This document shows, piece by piece, positions 29,942-40,850 of a DNA stretch of 63,059 bases. The stretch is from an uncultured Bacteroidales bacterium (GTDB lineage Bacteria > Bacteroidota > Bacteroidia > Bacteroidales > UBA932). Under the pieces are notes generated by a model that did not search any database, was not told where the DNA came from, and saw only the letters and a program-made list of their open reading frames with translations. The stretch lies in the NCBI GenBank assembly GCA_905233345.1, contig CAJODQ010000005.1, positions 1 to 63,059 of the forward strand, in the 5' to 3' direction. The position numbers were made by a program, and so were the translations under genes. The stretch's first letter is position 1; each line of letters starts with the position of its first letter.

Positions 29942-30928
29942 TCAATACCCCTGGGCGTGAATCGGAAGTTCGGCACCTTCGGGGGTGACGAGGACGGGAC
30001 CGACGTCGGGCCGTGCCGTGTGGCCGATGATCTCGAAATCCTGGAAATCCTTGCGGATGACATCGTGCTTCTCGATGGGGAAGGTGAAGAGGAATTTGTA
30101 GTCGTCGCCACCATTCATCGCCGCCGTTACCACATCCATGTCGATCTCCTCGGCCATGGCAAAAGTCTGCGACGAGATGGGCACCTTCTCCAGGTAAACC
30201 TTGGCGCCCAGGCCCGTGTCGCGCGTCAGGCGGATGACCGCCTCGCCCAGGCCCCGGGTCAGGAAATAGCCGCGCGAAGGAAGCGCATCAGCCTCGAGGA
30301 AGCGCGCCAGGATGCCCGGCTTGATCTCCGGACTCAGGTAACTGGCCAGCACGGCCTTGTATTTCGAGAGGTCGGGCTGCTCGCCCGTGCCGGTAAACGA
30401 CACTTTCTCGCGCTCCAGCACGTGCAGGCCCATGTACGCCGCACCCACATGCCCGGTCAGGCAGATCAGGTCCATGTTCTTCGACGCCGGCACCTTCTCG
30501 ATGACGCCCTTTTTCTGCACGCCGCAGGCCGCCAGGCCGATGGCCAGGCCGTTGACCGACGGGTTGAGCTCGAGCGAAAGCTGCGCGACGCCATGCTCGC
30601 GGCAGGCGGCCAGCACGCCCTCCCACAGCTCCGCCACGTCTTCGTAGCAGAAGCGCTTCGAGAGGCCCAGCGTCACCGACAGAGACACCGGCTGGCGGAG
30701 GTTGGCGTAGAGTTCGCCGAGCACGTTGAGCACAGCCTTGTAGCCCAGGTGTTTGAGCGGCGTGTAGACCAGGTCGAAGTCGCAGCCTTCCAGCATGAGT
30801 TTCTGGGCGCTGCAACATTCTCCTTTCTGGTGGAGCCGGATGGGTTGTTCGTTGGTATATCCGCTCTGTTCAAAGAGCTTTTCGAGGACGGCCTGTTTGC
30901 CGATTTCAGCAATTTCGGTTCGGGTCAT
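29942..30928 (-). CDS. ThiL-like protein lacking most catalytic motifs (AIR-synthase-related fold)
   Basis: A 328-residue homologue of thiamine-monophosphate kinase. Non-catalytic stretches align well: DLVYTPLKHLGYKAVLNV, CLTGHVGAAYMGLHVLERE and the C-terminal NGGDDYKFLF. Most ATP/metal-binding motifs are replaced. The N-terminal GxGDDA block is KGECCSA, the NLSD segment is NVLGELYAN, GGDT is replaced near LSLELNPSV, and the DISDGL motif reads LTRGLGE. It is therefore probably not a kinase. It lies 9 nt after the tandem phosphoesterase gene on the same strand. Confidence 0.75.
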   Translation of the reverse strand: MTRTEIAEIGKQAVLEKLFEQSGYTNEQPIRLHQKGECCSAQKLMLEGCDFDLVYTPLKHLGYKAVLNVLGELYANLRQPVSLSVTLGLSKRFCYEDVAELWEGVLAACREHGVAQLSLELNPSVNGLAIGLAACGVQKKGVIEKVPASKNMDLICLTGHVGAAYMGLHVLEREKVSFTGTGEQPDLSKYKAVLASYLSPEIKPGILARFLEADALPSRGYFLTRGLGEAVIRLTRDTGLGAKVYLEKVPISSQTFAMAEEIDMDVVTAAMNGGDDYKFLFTFPIEKHDVIRKDFQDFEIIGHTARPDVGPVLVTPEGAELPIHAQGY

Positions 30929-30937
30929 AGTGGGGGT

Positions 30938-33364
30938 TTATTTTATTTTTATCGTATAGGTCGGGACCATGGCTTTGCCTGCCTCGTCGTAGACGGTGGC
31001 TTCGATGCGGTCTTTCCAGACCTGCACGTCGAGGCGCGACTCGTTGTCGTTGATCAGGATAGGGAAGGCGTTGTTCATGGTTCCGGCCGGAATGAACAGG
31101 TGTTCATGGAGGTCTGCGCCGATCATCAGGTCGATGCCGCCCTGTTTGAGGAGGGGCATGAAATGGCGGTTCATCCATTGATGCGGCACGAAGTCGTCGG
31201 GATCGCCGAAATCGACCATGGGTGCATGGATGACGCAGATCTTGACCGGCGCGCGGCGGAAGGAAGGTTCTTTCATGGCTTCTTCCGCCCAGGCCAGCTG
31301 CTCACGCAGGTACTCCTCGTAAATGCGATCGCCTGTCAGGGCCAGGGCGTTCTTCACGCCCGTCTCGCCGCAGTCCAGTACAAGGAAGGCCACGGGCCCT
31401 TCGCGGAAAGTATAGTAGTACGGCGCGCCGCTGGCTCGCGGAAAGATCTTTTCTACCAGCGCAACGCCGCTGCCGCGCCCCTCATGGTTGCCGCGCGAGA
31501 AGACCACCGGCAGGTCGGCGCCGCGGTCGCCCAGCGGTGCCACTTCGTATTTGTAGAGGCTGTCGATCGGCCAGTTGCCAGCCGAGATGATGTCGCCATT
31601 GAGGAGCAGGAAGTCGTTGTCCGTCACGTCCACGCCCGCCAGCAACGCGGCGTAGTGGTCGAGCCGCATGTGCACGTCGTTCATCACGGAGAAGTGGCAG
31701 GTTTTGCGGTTGGGATCGAAGGTCGTGACCTGGTGCCGGGCGGAATAGCGGTCGCGTCCGTAGGCCGGCCGGCGCGGATTCGTGGGGTCGACCACCCGGT
31801 TGCCGATGCGGTAGCCATAGGTCGCGCCGCGCGAGAGTCCGGTCACACGGACGCTGTGGTGCGTGCCGAAGAGCTTGCGGCCCGCGTAGTATTCATAAAC
31901 GCGGCGCCCGTTGTCGAGTTCCACCCAGCCCTGGCAGGGTACGTCGGTGGCCCAAAGCACCGTGAATGCGTCTTCGCTCATGTCGGTCACCCACGGGCCG
32001 CAGCTGAGGTGCGAATCCTGCGCCTCCGTGCGGGGCTTGGCCGGAACGACGGTGCTGTCAACCGGGTTGCCGTGGCGGTCGTAGAGGGTCAGGACCATGC
32101 GGTCGGGATCCACGGCCAGGTGGATGGCGCTGACCGTATGGGAACCTTCGGTCCAGCGGAAGGCGATCTTGTCGGCATTCTGCAGGGGCACGTCGTCGAA
32201 GTTCCGGCCCCGGTCGTCGTCGCAGGCCGAGGTCTGGAGATAGACGGTGCCGGTGCTGCCGTCGGTGACCTGGTCATCCAAGAGCGGCAGGCTGCGGACG
32301 TAGATATGGTTGTTGCCGGCCAGGGCCAGGTCGATCCCCAACTCGTCGAAGAGCCGGTGCCAGCGGGTATACTGCACGCTGCGGCCGTTGGTGCCGTTGA
32401 ACCACTCATAGTGTTGGCACACCACCACGAAGGTGGGCGGGTTCTCGCTGCCGCGGGCAAAAGTCACGCAGTCGCGGAGCCAGTCCGCCGCAGCCGCAAA
32501 GGTCTCGGAACTGCCCATGTTTTCGGTATTGAGCATGACGAACAGGGTGTTGCCGTAGCGGAAGTGGTAGCACACGCCGCGCTCGTCCCCGAAGCCGTTC
32601 TGCGGGTAGAACGACGTGCCGACAAAGAAGGGGTTCGGCACGCCGAAATCTTTCGAATTCTGGGATTGGCGGGTCCAGTTGTCGTGGTTGCCGTTGACCC
32701 GGGCCCAGAGCAGCTCGTTGAAGTTCTCTTCTTCGAAGAGCTGGCGCCAGAAAGAGTAGCTGCCGCCCCAGGCCACCACGTCGCCGGGACTCAGCACCCA
32801 GTCCATCGAAGGGTCGATGGACTGCAGGGTGTCGATCATGCCCATGGCGGCTTCCAGCCGCGTGGGGATGGGCGGATAGCTGTGAAAATCAGAGATGATG
32901 CAAGCCGACCAACTGTCAGCGCCGGCGGTGCGGAAGCGGTGTTCGGTGCTGCGGGCGACCGGCTTTCCGTCGGAGGTCTCCACGATCACATATTTGTAAT
33001 CCGTGTCGGGCTGCAGCCCGTTGACCATGACGCCGCATTTGGTGAAGACGGCAGATTCGTGGATATTGGTGCCGTCGGGCGCCTTGGAATAGATGCCGTC
33101 GAAAGCAGCGAAGCGCTCGTGCTGGGCGGGCTTGATGTCGCGGGCTTCCGTCCAGTCCGCATCCGAAACGGACGTGAGCAGGACGCGGGTATGCTGGAGG
33201 CTGGTGTCGCAGGCCCAGCTGATGCACATGGAAACCGAAGCGTCGGTGCCGGGTCCGGAGGAGATGCCATGAATCTTGTCGGTAACAGGAATGCCGGAAA
33301 GGGACTGGGCCTGACTGCCCAGCGCGAGAAACGCAGTCAGCGCAATGACAAGGACTTTTTTCAT
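30938..33364 (-). CDS. Secreted tandem metallophosphoesterase (purple-acid-phosphatase-like)
   Basis: An 808-residue exported protein with signal peptide (residues 1-20) and two successive modules, each a fibronectin-like domain plus a calcineurin-like phosphoesterase. Module 1: ISDFHSYP, SPGDVVAW, GNHDNW, CQHYEWF and LAGNNHIY. Module 2: VMNDVHMR, LNGDI, GNHEGRG, VIHAPM and IGADLHEHLF. Both have the D-x-H, GD and GNH[DE] metal ligands. Likely a periplasmic phosphatase; substrate unknown. It starts 6 nt from its -7 box. Confidence 0.82.
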   Translation of the reverse strand: MKKVLVIALTAFLALGSQAQSLSGIPVTDKIHGISSGPGTDASVSMCISWACDTSLQHTRVLLTSVSDADWTEARDIKPAQHERFAAFDGIYSKAPDGTNIHESAVFTKCGVMVNGLQPDTDYKYVIVETSDGKPVARSTEHRFRTAGADSWSACIISDFHSYPPIPTRLEAAMGMIDTLQSIDPSMDWVLSPGDVVAWGGSYSFWRQLFEEENFNELLWARVNGNHDNWTRQSQNSKDFGVPNPFFVGTSFYPQNGFGDERGVCYHFRYGNTLFVMLNTENMGSSETFAAAADWLRDCVTFARGSENPPTFVVVCQHYEWFNGTNGRSVQYTRWHRLFDELGIDLALAGNNHIYVRSLPLLDDQVTDGSTGTVYLQTSACDDDRGRNFDDVPLQNADKIAFRWTEGSHTVSAIHLAVDPDRMVLTLYDRHGNPVDSTVVPAKPRTEAQDSHLSCGPWVTDMSEDAFTVLWATDVPCQGWVELDNGRRVYEYYAGRKLFGTHHSVRVTGLSRGATYGYRIGNRVVDPTNPRRPAYGRDRYSARHQVTTFDPNRKTCHFSVMNDVHMRLDHYAALLAGVDVTDNDFLLLNGDIISAGNWPIDSLYKYEVAPLGDRGADLPVVFSRGNHEGRGSGVALVEKIFPRASGAPYYYTFREGPVAFLVLDCGETGVKNALALTGDRIYEEYLREQLAWAEEAMKEPSFRRAPVKICVIHAPMVDFGDPDDFVPHQWMNRHFMPLLKQGGIDLMIGADLHEHLFIPAGTMNNAFPILINDNESRLDVQVWKDRIEATVYDEAGKAMVPTYTIKIK

Positions 33365-33370
33365 ATGCTA

Positions 33371-33378
33371 CAAAGTTA
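33371..33378 (-). promoter_or_regulatory. -7 box (TAACTTTG), near-leaderless, for the phosphoesterase gene
   Basis: Minus-strand TAACTTTG, 6 nt before the ATG at 33364. Confidence 0.6.
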
Positions 33379-33399
33379 GGAAAATGCGCTGAAAAAACG

Positions 33400-33407
33400 T
33401 ATTTTTG
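33400..33407 (+). promoter_or_regulatory. -7 box (TATTTTTG), near-leaderless, for ispE
   Basis: TATTTTTG then 4 nt, then the ispE ATG. The whole intergenic region is 47 bp and holds both divergent boxes. Confidence 0.6.
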
Positions 33408-33411
33408 CCTT

Positions 33412-34149
33412 ATGATTCTCTTCCCCAATGCCAAGATCAATCTGGGCCTGCATGTGATCCGCAAGCGCCCGGACGGCTACCACGACATCGAGACCCTTTT
33501 CTATCCCGTGCCGGGACTCTGCGATGTGCTGGAACTGGTGCACGCCGACCGCTTCGAGATGCACTGCCACAACGCCGAGATCGCGGGGGAGAACCTCTGT
33601 GAGAAGGCCTGGCGGCTACTGGCTGCGCGTTTCGACATTCCGCCCGTGGCCATCCATCTCTACAAGAAGATCCCGATGGGTGCGGGTCTGGGCGGGGGTT
33701 CCGCCGATGCGGCCTTCACGCTGACAGGCCTCAACACGCTCTTTGGCTTGAACCTGCCGCAGGACGAATTGGCGGGCCTGGCGGCCCAGTTGGGCAGCGA
33801 CTGCTCCTTTTTCGTCTACAACCGCCCGATGCTGGCCCGCGGCCGTGGCGAGATCCTCTCGCCGATCGATTTCGAATTGAACCGCACCGTGCGCATCTTC
33901 CCGCAGCCGGTGTTCGTGTCCACGCGCGACGCCTATGCCGGCATCACGCCGCGGGAGCCGGAGCGGGACATCCTGTCTGTGCTGAAGCATCCCGTCGAGG
34001 AATGGAAAGACTTGTTGGTCAATGATTTCGAAGAGACGGTCTTTGCGAAGTACCCGTCGCTGGCGCATGCCAAGAAGGCGCTCTACTACGACGGGGCCGT
34101 ATATGCGGCTATGTCGGGTAGCGGGTCGGCGTTGTTTGCCATTTATTAG
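33412..34149 (+). CDS. ispE: 4-diphosphocytidyl-2-C-methyl-D-erythritol kinase
   Basis: A 245-residue GHMP kinase of the non-mevalonate isoprenoid pathway. N-terminal NAKINLGLHVIRKRPDGYH, the ATP-binding GAGLGGGSADAAF (about residues 90-102) and the C-terminal AAMSGSGSALFAIY are intact. It is short (most are 265-290) and stops right after the GSGS motif. Its last 4 bp overlap the convergent lipoprotein gene. Confidence 0.95.
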   Translation: MILFPNAKINLGLHVIRKRPDGYHDIETLFYPVPGLCDVLELVHADRFEMHCHNAEIAGENLCEKAWRLLAARFDIPPVAIHLYKKIPMGAGLGGGSADAAFTLTGLNTLFGLNLPQDELAGLAAQLGSDCSFFVYNRPMLARGRGEILSPIDFELNRTVRIFPQPVFVSTRDAYAGITPREPERDILSVLKHPVEEWKDLLVNDFEETVFAKYPSLAHAKKALYYDGAVYAAMSGSGSALFAIY

Positions 34150-34964
34150 AAAGACAGAAGCGGAAGAAGGCTTTCGAGCGGGGCGTCCTTCACGACGACC
34201 CGTTTTTCTTCATCCAGCAGATAGAGCGAAGGGATGGCCCGAAGCCAGTAGAGCGTATCGTTGAAGAGGAGCTGGTCAGCATCGTGGCCGCAGATCCAGG
34301 TTTTCGGGTAGTTGGGCAGGTAGTCGAGCCAGGCCTGAAGGTCTTCGTCGGGATAGACATTGACCACCAGCAGTTCGCCCGAGGCGATGCGGGCGGCGAT
34401 GGCCGGGTCGGCGGCCAGCGCTTCGGTGATCTGCTTGCAGTTGGCACAACCCGGATTGCTGAAGAACAGCAGGGTCTGGTGCGGGTGCCGGCTGTCGATG
34501 ACGGCGTGGAGGCGTGTGCTGCGTCCGTTGGGCAGGGTGAAAGGGAAATCGTTGGCCACGGTGCCGGGGCGGTTGAGCTTCAGGCGCGGCTCCAGCCAGC
34601 GGGCCCGGTCGCGCTGGTCCTGCGTGGCATGGGGCGAAGACAGCAGGTGGGCCACCACGGGCAGGTAGAATTCCTCGTTGCGGTAGGGACTGTTGGGGTC
34701 CAGGAAGAATTTCTCCTGCAATTGCATCTGCAGCTGCCACTGGGCACTGTCCTGCTCCGCGTCCGCCAGCATGGCTTCCTGCCGGACCATCGCCTCCGCG
34801 GGCGAGAGGGAGGCCAGCAGTTGGGCATACTGCTCAAAGCGCGCTGCCTGGCCGGCCAACGAGCGTTCGCCGTATTCCGACAGGGAGGGTCCCTGGCTGG
34901 CATGTTTGCAGCCGCCCAGCAGCAGAAGCGCTGCACATAGGAGCATCAGGTGACATTTTGTCAT
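34146..34964 (-). CDS. Thioredoxin-fold lipoprotein (DUF5106-like)
   Basis: A 272-residue lipoprotein with the lipobox LLLLGGC. An N-terminal alpha-helical region (about 30-140) of DUF5106 type is followed by a thioredoxin-like domain (about 145-272) with the CxxC motif in NPGCANCKQI and a cis-proline loop AIPSLYLLD. Likely a periplasmic or outer-membrane thiol-disulfide protein; direction of the redox reaction unknown. Confidence 0.8.
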   Translation of the reverse strand: MTKCHLMLLCAALLLLGGCKHASQGPSLSEYGERSLAGQAARFEQYAQLLASLSPAEAMVRQEAMLADAEQDSAQWQLQMQLQEKFFLDPNSPYRNEEFYLPVVAHLLSSPHATQDQRDRARWLEPRLKLNRPGTVANDFPFTLPNGRSTRLHAVIDSRHPHQTLLFFSNPGCANCKQITEALAADPAIAARIASGELLVVNVYPDEDLQAWLDYLPNYPKTWICGHDADQLLFNDTLYWLRAIPSLYLLDEEKRVVVKDAPLESLLPLLSF

Positions 34965-34974
34965 AAAACGACTG

Positions 34975-35003
34975 TTGGCACTTAATTTGTCTTAGTGTGC
35001 CAG
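34975..35003 (+). promoter_or_regulatory. Inverted repeat / sigma-54-like element upstream of groES
   Basis: TTGGCAC (34975-34981) and GTGCCA (34997-35002) are an imperfect inverted repeat. The left arm with TTGT at 34987 also fits the sigma-54 GG-N10-GC pattern except for GT in place of GC. A further palindrome TGACA-TTT-TGTCA lies at 34951-34963. Any of these may control heat-shock expression; the choice is open. Confidence 0.35.
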
Positions 35004-35005
35004 TG

Positions 35006-35013
35006 CAAAATTA
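35006..35013 (-). promoter_or_regulatory. -7 box (TAATTTTG) for the lipoprotein gene
   Basis: Minus-strand TAATTTTG, 41 nt before the ATG at 34964. Confidence 0.45.
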
Positions 35014-35042
35014 AACAATAAACGTTAAAAAATATAATCATC

Positions 35043-36958
<1,916 letters not shown>

Positions 36959-36970
36959 GCCCTGATCCCT

Positions 36971-36994
36971 CATGCCGGACTTGATCCGGCATCT
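36971..36994. repeat. Palindromic repeat, GCCGGA class, after groEL
   Basis: Arms ATGCCGGA and TCCGGCAT around CTTGA. Same class as the copies at 40800 and 61591. Confidence 0.85.
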
Positions 36995-36995
36995 C

Positions 36996-37024
36996 AAAAC
37001 CTCCGCTTCGGCGGAGGTTTTTTT
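36996..37024 (+). terminator. Rho-independent terminator of groESL
   Basis: AAACCTCCGC - TTCG - GCGGAGGTTT stem-loop followed by a run of T. Confidence 0.92.
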
Positions 37025-37079
37025 GTGTCTTCGGGTAATTTTTGGTATCTTGCTTTGTTTTTCAACCCTTGCTTGATCT

Positions 37080-40000
37080 ATGTCCTTCGTACACCTGCAC
37101 GTCCATACGCAATACTCGATTCTCGACGGTTTTTCCGACATCGAGAAGTTGTTTGCCCGCGCCCGCGAGCTCAACATGCCGGCCCTGGCCATCACCGACC
37201 ACGGCAATATGTATGGCGTGAAGGAGTTTTTCAAGTTTGCGTACGACAAGAGCAACCTGGACGCCGACAAGCAGCCCATCGTCAAGCCCATCATCGGCTG
37301 CGAGGTCTATGTGACGCGGCACTACGACCACCATCTCAAGGACAACGACCACCGCAAGTACTACCACCTGACCCTGCTGGCCAAAAATTATGAGGGCTAT
37401 AAAAACCTCATGAAGATCTGCACGGAAGGGCATATCCACGGCATGTACTACAAGCCGCGCGTGTCGCACGAGATCATCGAGCGGTACCACGAAAACCTGA
37501 TCTGCTGCTCCGCCTGCCTGGCCGGCGAGATTCCCCGCGACATCATGGACGGCAACATCGAGGCGGCGCGGGAAGCCATCCGCTGGCACCAGCGCGTCTT
37601 CGGTGAGGACTACTACCTCGAGGTGATGAAGCACAAGACCGAAGTGCCGGGCCTCGACGACGATGTGTACCGGGCGCAGATGGAGGTGAACCCCGTGATT
37701 TTCTCGCTGGCCGAGGAACTGGGCGTGAAGGTGGTGGCGACCAACGACGTCCACTTCATCCGCAAGGAAGACGGACCGGCGCATGACCGCCTGATCTGCC
37801 TGACCACCAACTCCGACATCGACGACCCGAAGCGCCTCCGCTACACCCAGCAGGAATACCTCAAGAGCGAAGAAGAAATGTCGGTGCTCTTCCCGGAGCA
37901 TCCGGAAGTGCTGGCCAACACGCTGGAAGTGGCCGGCAAGGTGGAAGCCTACAAGATCGACCACGACTACATCCTGCCCAAATTCAAGATTGACGCGGAC
38001 TTCCTCCGCGACATCGACCAGTATCTGGAGCAATACAAGCCCTATATCGACGCGGGCAAGAACGACCCGAAAGGCAATTACCGCGGCGATGATTTCTGCA
38101 AGTCGGTGGCCTATCTGTGTCATCTCACCTTCCAGGGTGCGCACATCCGCTACGGCGAGACCCTGTCTCCTGAGCAGGAAGAGCGCATCGACTTCGAGTT
38201 GAAGACCATCGCTTCGATGGGCTTCCCCGATTACTTCCTGATCGTGCAGGATTACATCCGCGCCATGCGCAAGGAGGGCTGGCTGGTGGGTCCGGGCCGT
38301 GGTTCCGCCGCCGGCAGTGTGGTGGCGTACTGCCTCTGGATCACCAACCTCGACCCGATCAAATACCAGCTCCTGTTCGAGCGCTTTCTCAACCCGGAGC
38401 GAATCTCCATGCCCGATATCGACGTGGACTTCGAAAACCTCGAAGCCGCACACCGCTATGTGGAGGAGACCTATGGCGCGGACCACGTGTCACGCGTCAT
38501 CACCTTCGGCACCATGCTCGCGAAGGGTGCCATCAAAGACGTGGCGCGCATCAGCCACGTGACCATCGACGAGAGCAACCGCCTCTCGAAGATGGTGCCG
38601 CCGCGCCTGTTTGAGCGCAAGAAGAACGACAAGGGCGAGATGGAGGAGAAGAGCGTCAAGATCACGCTGGCGAACTGCTTCCGCCTGGTGCCAGAATTCA
38701 AGGACGAACTAGCCAAAGAGGACAACGAACTCAACAAGGAGGTGCTGGAATACGCTGAACAGTTGGAAGGGAGCATCCGGCAGGTGGGCATGCATGCCTG
38801 CGCCACCATCATCGGACCGGGCAACCTGAGCGACTATATCCCCATCTGCCTGTCGAAAGACAAGGATACAGGCGAAGAGGTCTGGACCTCGCAGTACGAC
38901 GGCCACTACATCGAAGAATGCGGCCTGCTGAAAATGGACTTCCTGGGCCTCAACACCCTGTCGATCATCCACAAGACCCTCGACTTGATCAAAGAGAGCC
39001 ACGGTATCGACATCGACATCGAAGCCATCCCCATCGACGACAAGGCGACCTATGAACTTTACGGGCGCGGCGACACCACCTCGATCTTCCAGTTCGAGTC
39101 GCCCGGTATGAAGGAGTGGCTGCAGAAGCTCCAGCCCGAGCGCTTCGAAGACCTGATCGCTATGAACGCGCTCTACCGGCCGGGGCCGATGGACTATATC
39201 CCCGACTTCGTCGACCGCAAGCAGGGCATCAAGCCCATCTCCTACGACACGCCGGAGATGGAGGAATTCCTGAAGGACACCTATGGCATCACGGTGTATC
39301 AGGAGCAGGTGATGCTGCTGTCGCAGAAGCTGGCCGGCTTCACCAAGGGCCAGGCTGACAAGCTGCGCAAGGCCATGGGCAAGAAGAAGATCAAGGACAT
39401 GGAGGAACTCTATGTCAAGTTCATGGAGGGCGGCAAGGAGCACGGGCATTCCGAAGATCTGCTCAACAAGATATGGCAGGACTGGCGGGCCTTTGCGGAA
39501 TACGCATTCAACAAGTCACACGCTACCTGCTACGCCTGGGTCAGCTACCAGACGGCCTATCTGAAAGCCCATTATCCGGCCGAATTCTTCGCCGCCAACA
39601 TGAGTTGCAACCTCAACGACATGGAGGAGATCACCAAGATCATGGACGACTGCCGCCGCTGGCAGATCCAGGTTCTGGGACCCGACATCAACGAGAGTGC
39701 TACGGAGTTCACGGTCAACAAAAAAGGCAATATCCGCTTCGGCATGGGCGGCATCAAGGGTGTGGGCGCCAACGTCATCAATGCCGTGATCGCAGAGCGG
39801 CAGAAAGGCGGCCCTTTCGCCAACATCTTCGATTTCGTGGAACGCATGCCGCTGGGCGTCATCAACCGGAAGGTCATCGAATGCCTGGTCTATGCCGGCG
39901 CTTTCGACGGCTTCAGCGAAATGAGCCGGGCGCAGTATTTCTTCGAAACGGGAAAAGATACCAACTACCTGGATGCCCTGCTGGGCTATGCCTCCAAGTT

Positions 40001-40799
40001 CCACAACGACACGATGTCTTCCGGCGGCCTGTTCGGCGACATGGCCGAGCTCAAGCCGGTGCGGCCCGCCATCCCGCCCAAGGTGGAGGTCAATGAGATG
40101 GAACTTCTCAAGAAGGAAAAGGAGTGCGTGGGCATGTATCTGTCGGCCCATCCGCTCGACCGCTTCCAGTTCGAGATCGAGCAGTTCGCCACGGTCGACA
40201 TCGCCCGCCTCGACGAGATCGACCGCACGCTCCAGACCGATAAGTCGGTGCAGAACAAAGAATACTACGTGGCCGGCCTGGTGTCGGAGTGCGACGTGCG
40301 CTATACCAAGAGCGGCAACAAGCCCTGGTGCCGCTTCACGCTGGAAGACTTCAAGGGCAGCCATACCTTCTCGCTCTTCAGCAAAGACTACGAGACCTTC
40401 ATGAAATACATGCAGGTCCACACGGCCCTGCTGATCAAGTGCGCCACGAAGCAGCGCTTCCGCAAGAAAGACGACACGTCGAGCGAAGACAGCTACGAGC
40501 TCCGCATCCAGAACATGATGCTGCTTTCCAACGCAAAAGACGAATTCTTCAAGGAACTGCACGTCGAGATTCCGCTGGAAGCTTCCACGCCGGAACTTCG
40601 AAGCGCCCTGCTCAAGGAACTCAAGCACCACAAGGGCAAAGCGCGGCTCTTTTTCGACATTCTCTTCCAGCACGACGGCCAGGACGACCGCCTGAGCCTC
40701 ATCTCCAAAAAGTACAACGTGGCCCCCGGCTACGAGCTTTACAACTTCCTGGAAAAGAAAAACCTCCGTCACCATGCGGTGAAAGAGGTTAAACTGTAA
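37080..40799 (+). CDS. dnaE: DNA polymerase III subunit alpha
   Basis: A 1239-residue replicative polymerase. N-terminal PHP domain (HVHTQYSILDGFSDIEKLF, then ITDHGNMYG), palm with the catalytic MPDIDVDFE, tau/beta-binding region and a C-terminal OB-fold (about 1050-1130). The PHP metal ligands appear intact, so proofreading or pyrophosphatase activity is possible. No obvious TAnnTTTG box is seen upstream. The stop codon touches a palindromic repeat pair. Confidence 0.97.
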   Translation: MSFVHLHVHTQYSILDGFSDIEKLFARARELNMPALAITDHGNMYGVKEFFKFAYDKSNLDADKQPIVKPIIGCEVYVTRHYDHHLKDNDHRKYYHLTLLAKNYEGYKNLMKICTEGHIHGMYYKPRVSHEIIERYHENLICCSACLAGEIPRDIMDGNIEAAREAIRWHQRVFGEDYYLEVMKHKTEVPGLDDDVYRAQMEVNPVIFSLAEELGVKVVATNDVHFIRKEDGPAHDRLICLTTNSDIDDPKRLRYTQQEYLKSEEEMSVLFPEHPEVLANTLEVAGKVEAYKIDHDYILPKFKIDADFLRDIDQYLEQYKPYIDAGKNDPKGNYRGDDFCKSVAYLCHLTFQGAHIRYGETLSPEQEERIDFELKTIASMGFPDYFLIVQDYIRAMRKEGWLVGPGRGSAAGSVVAYCLWITNLDPIKYQLLFERFLNPERISMPDIDVDFENLEAAHRYVEETYGADHVSRVITFGTMLAKGAIKDVARISHVTIDESNRLSKMVPPRLFERKKNDKGEMEEKSVKITLANCFRLVPEFKDELAKEDNELNKEVLEYAEQLEGSIRQVGMHACATIIGPGNLSDYIPICLSKDKDTGEEVWTSQYDGHYIEECGLLKMDFLGLNTLSIIHKTLDLIKESHGIDIDIEAIPIDDKATYELYGRGDTTSIFQFESPGMKEWLQKLQPERFEDLIAMNALYRPGPMDYIPDFVDRKQGIKPISYDTPEMEEFLKDTYGITVYQEQVMLLSQKLAGFTKGQADKLRKAMGKKKIKDMEELYVKFMEGGKEHGHSEDLLNKIWQDWRAFAEYAFNKSHATCYAWVSYQTAYLKAHYPAEFFAANMSCNLNDMEEITKIMDDCRRWQIQVLGPDINESATEFTVNKKGNIRFGMGGIKGVGANVINAVIAERQKGGPFANIFDFVERMPLGVINRKVIECLVYAGAFDGFSEMSRAQYFFETGKDTNYLDALLGYASKFHNDTMSSGGLFGDMAELKPVRPAIPPKVEVNEMELLKKEKECVGMYLSAHPLDRFQFEIEQFATVDIARLDEIDRTLQTDKSVQNKEYYVAGLVSECDVRYTKSGNKPWCRFTLEDFKGSHTFSLFSKDYETFMKYMQVHTALLIKCATKQRFRKKDDTSSEDSYELRIQNMMLLSNAKDEFFKELHVEIPLEASTPELRSALLKELKHHKGKARLFFDILFQHDGQDDRLSLISKKYNVAPGYELYNFLEKKNLRHHAVKEVKL

Positions 40800-40824
40800 G
40801 ATGCCGGATCAGGTCCGGCATGAC
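40800..40824. repeat. Palindromic repeat, GCCGGA class
   Basis: Arms ATGCCGGA and TCCGGCAT, starting at the base after the dnaE stop codon and ending with GAC. Directly joined to the copy at 40825. Confidence 0.88.
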
Positions 40825-40850
40825 GTCATTCCGGGCTTGACCCGGAATCT
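40825..40850. repeat. Palindromic repeat, ATTCCGGG class
   Basis: GTCATTCCGGG and CCCGGAATCT around CTTGA. With the copy at 40800 it forms the same A+B pair that occurs inside the coding sequence at 61591-61658. Confidence 0.9.

Noticed and set aside
29942-30928. Plain annotation as thiamine-monophosphate kinase
   Set aside because: Several catalytic motifs are missing, so the name would overstate the evidence.
29921-33379. A 1152-codon plus-strand open frame across the ThiL-like and phosphoesterase genes
   Set aside because: Shadow of two well-recognised minus-strand genes; no family motif in it.
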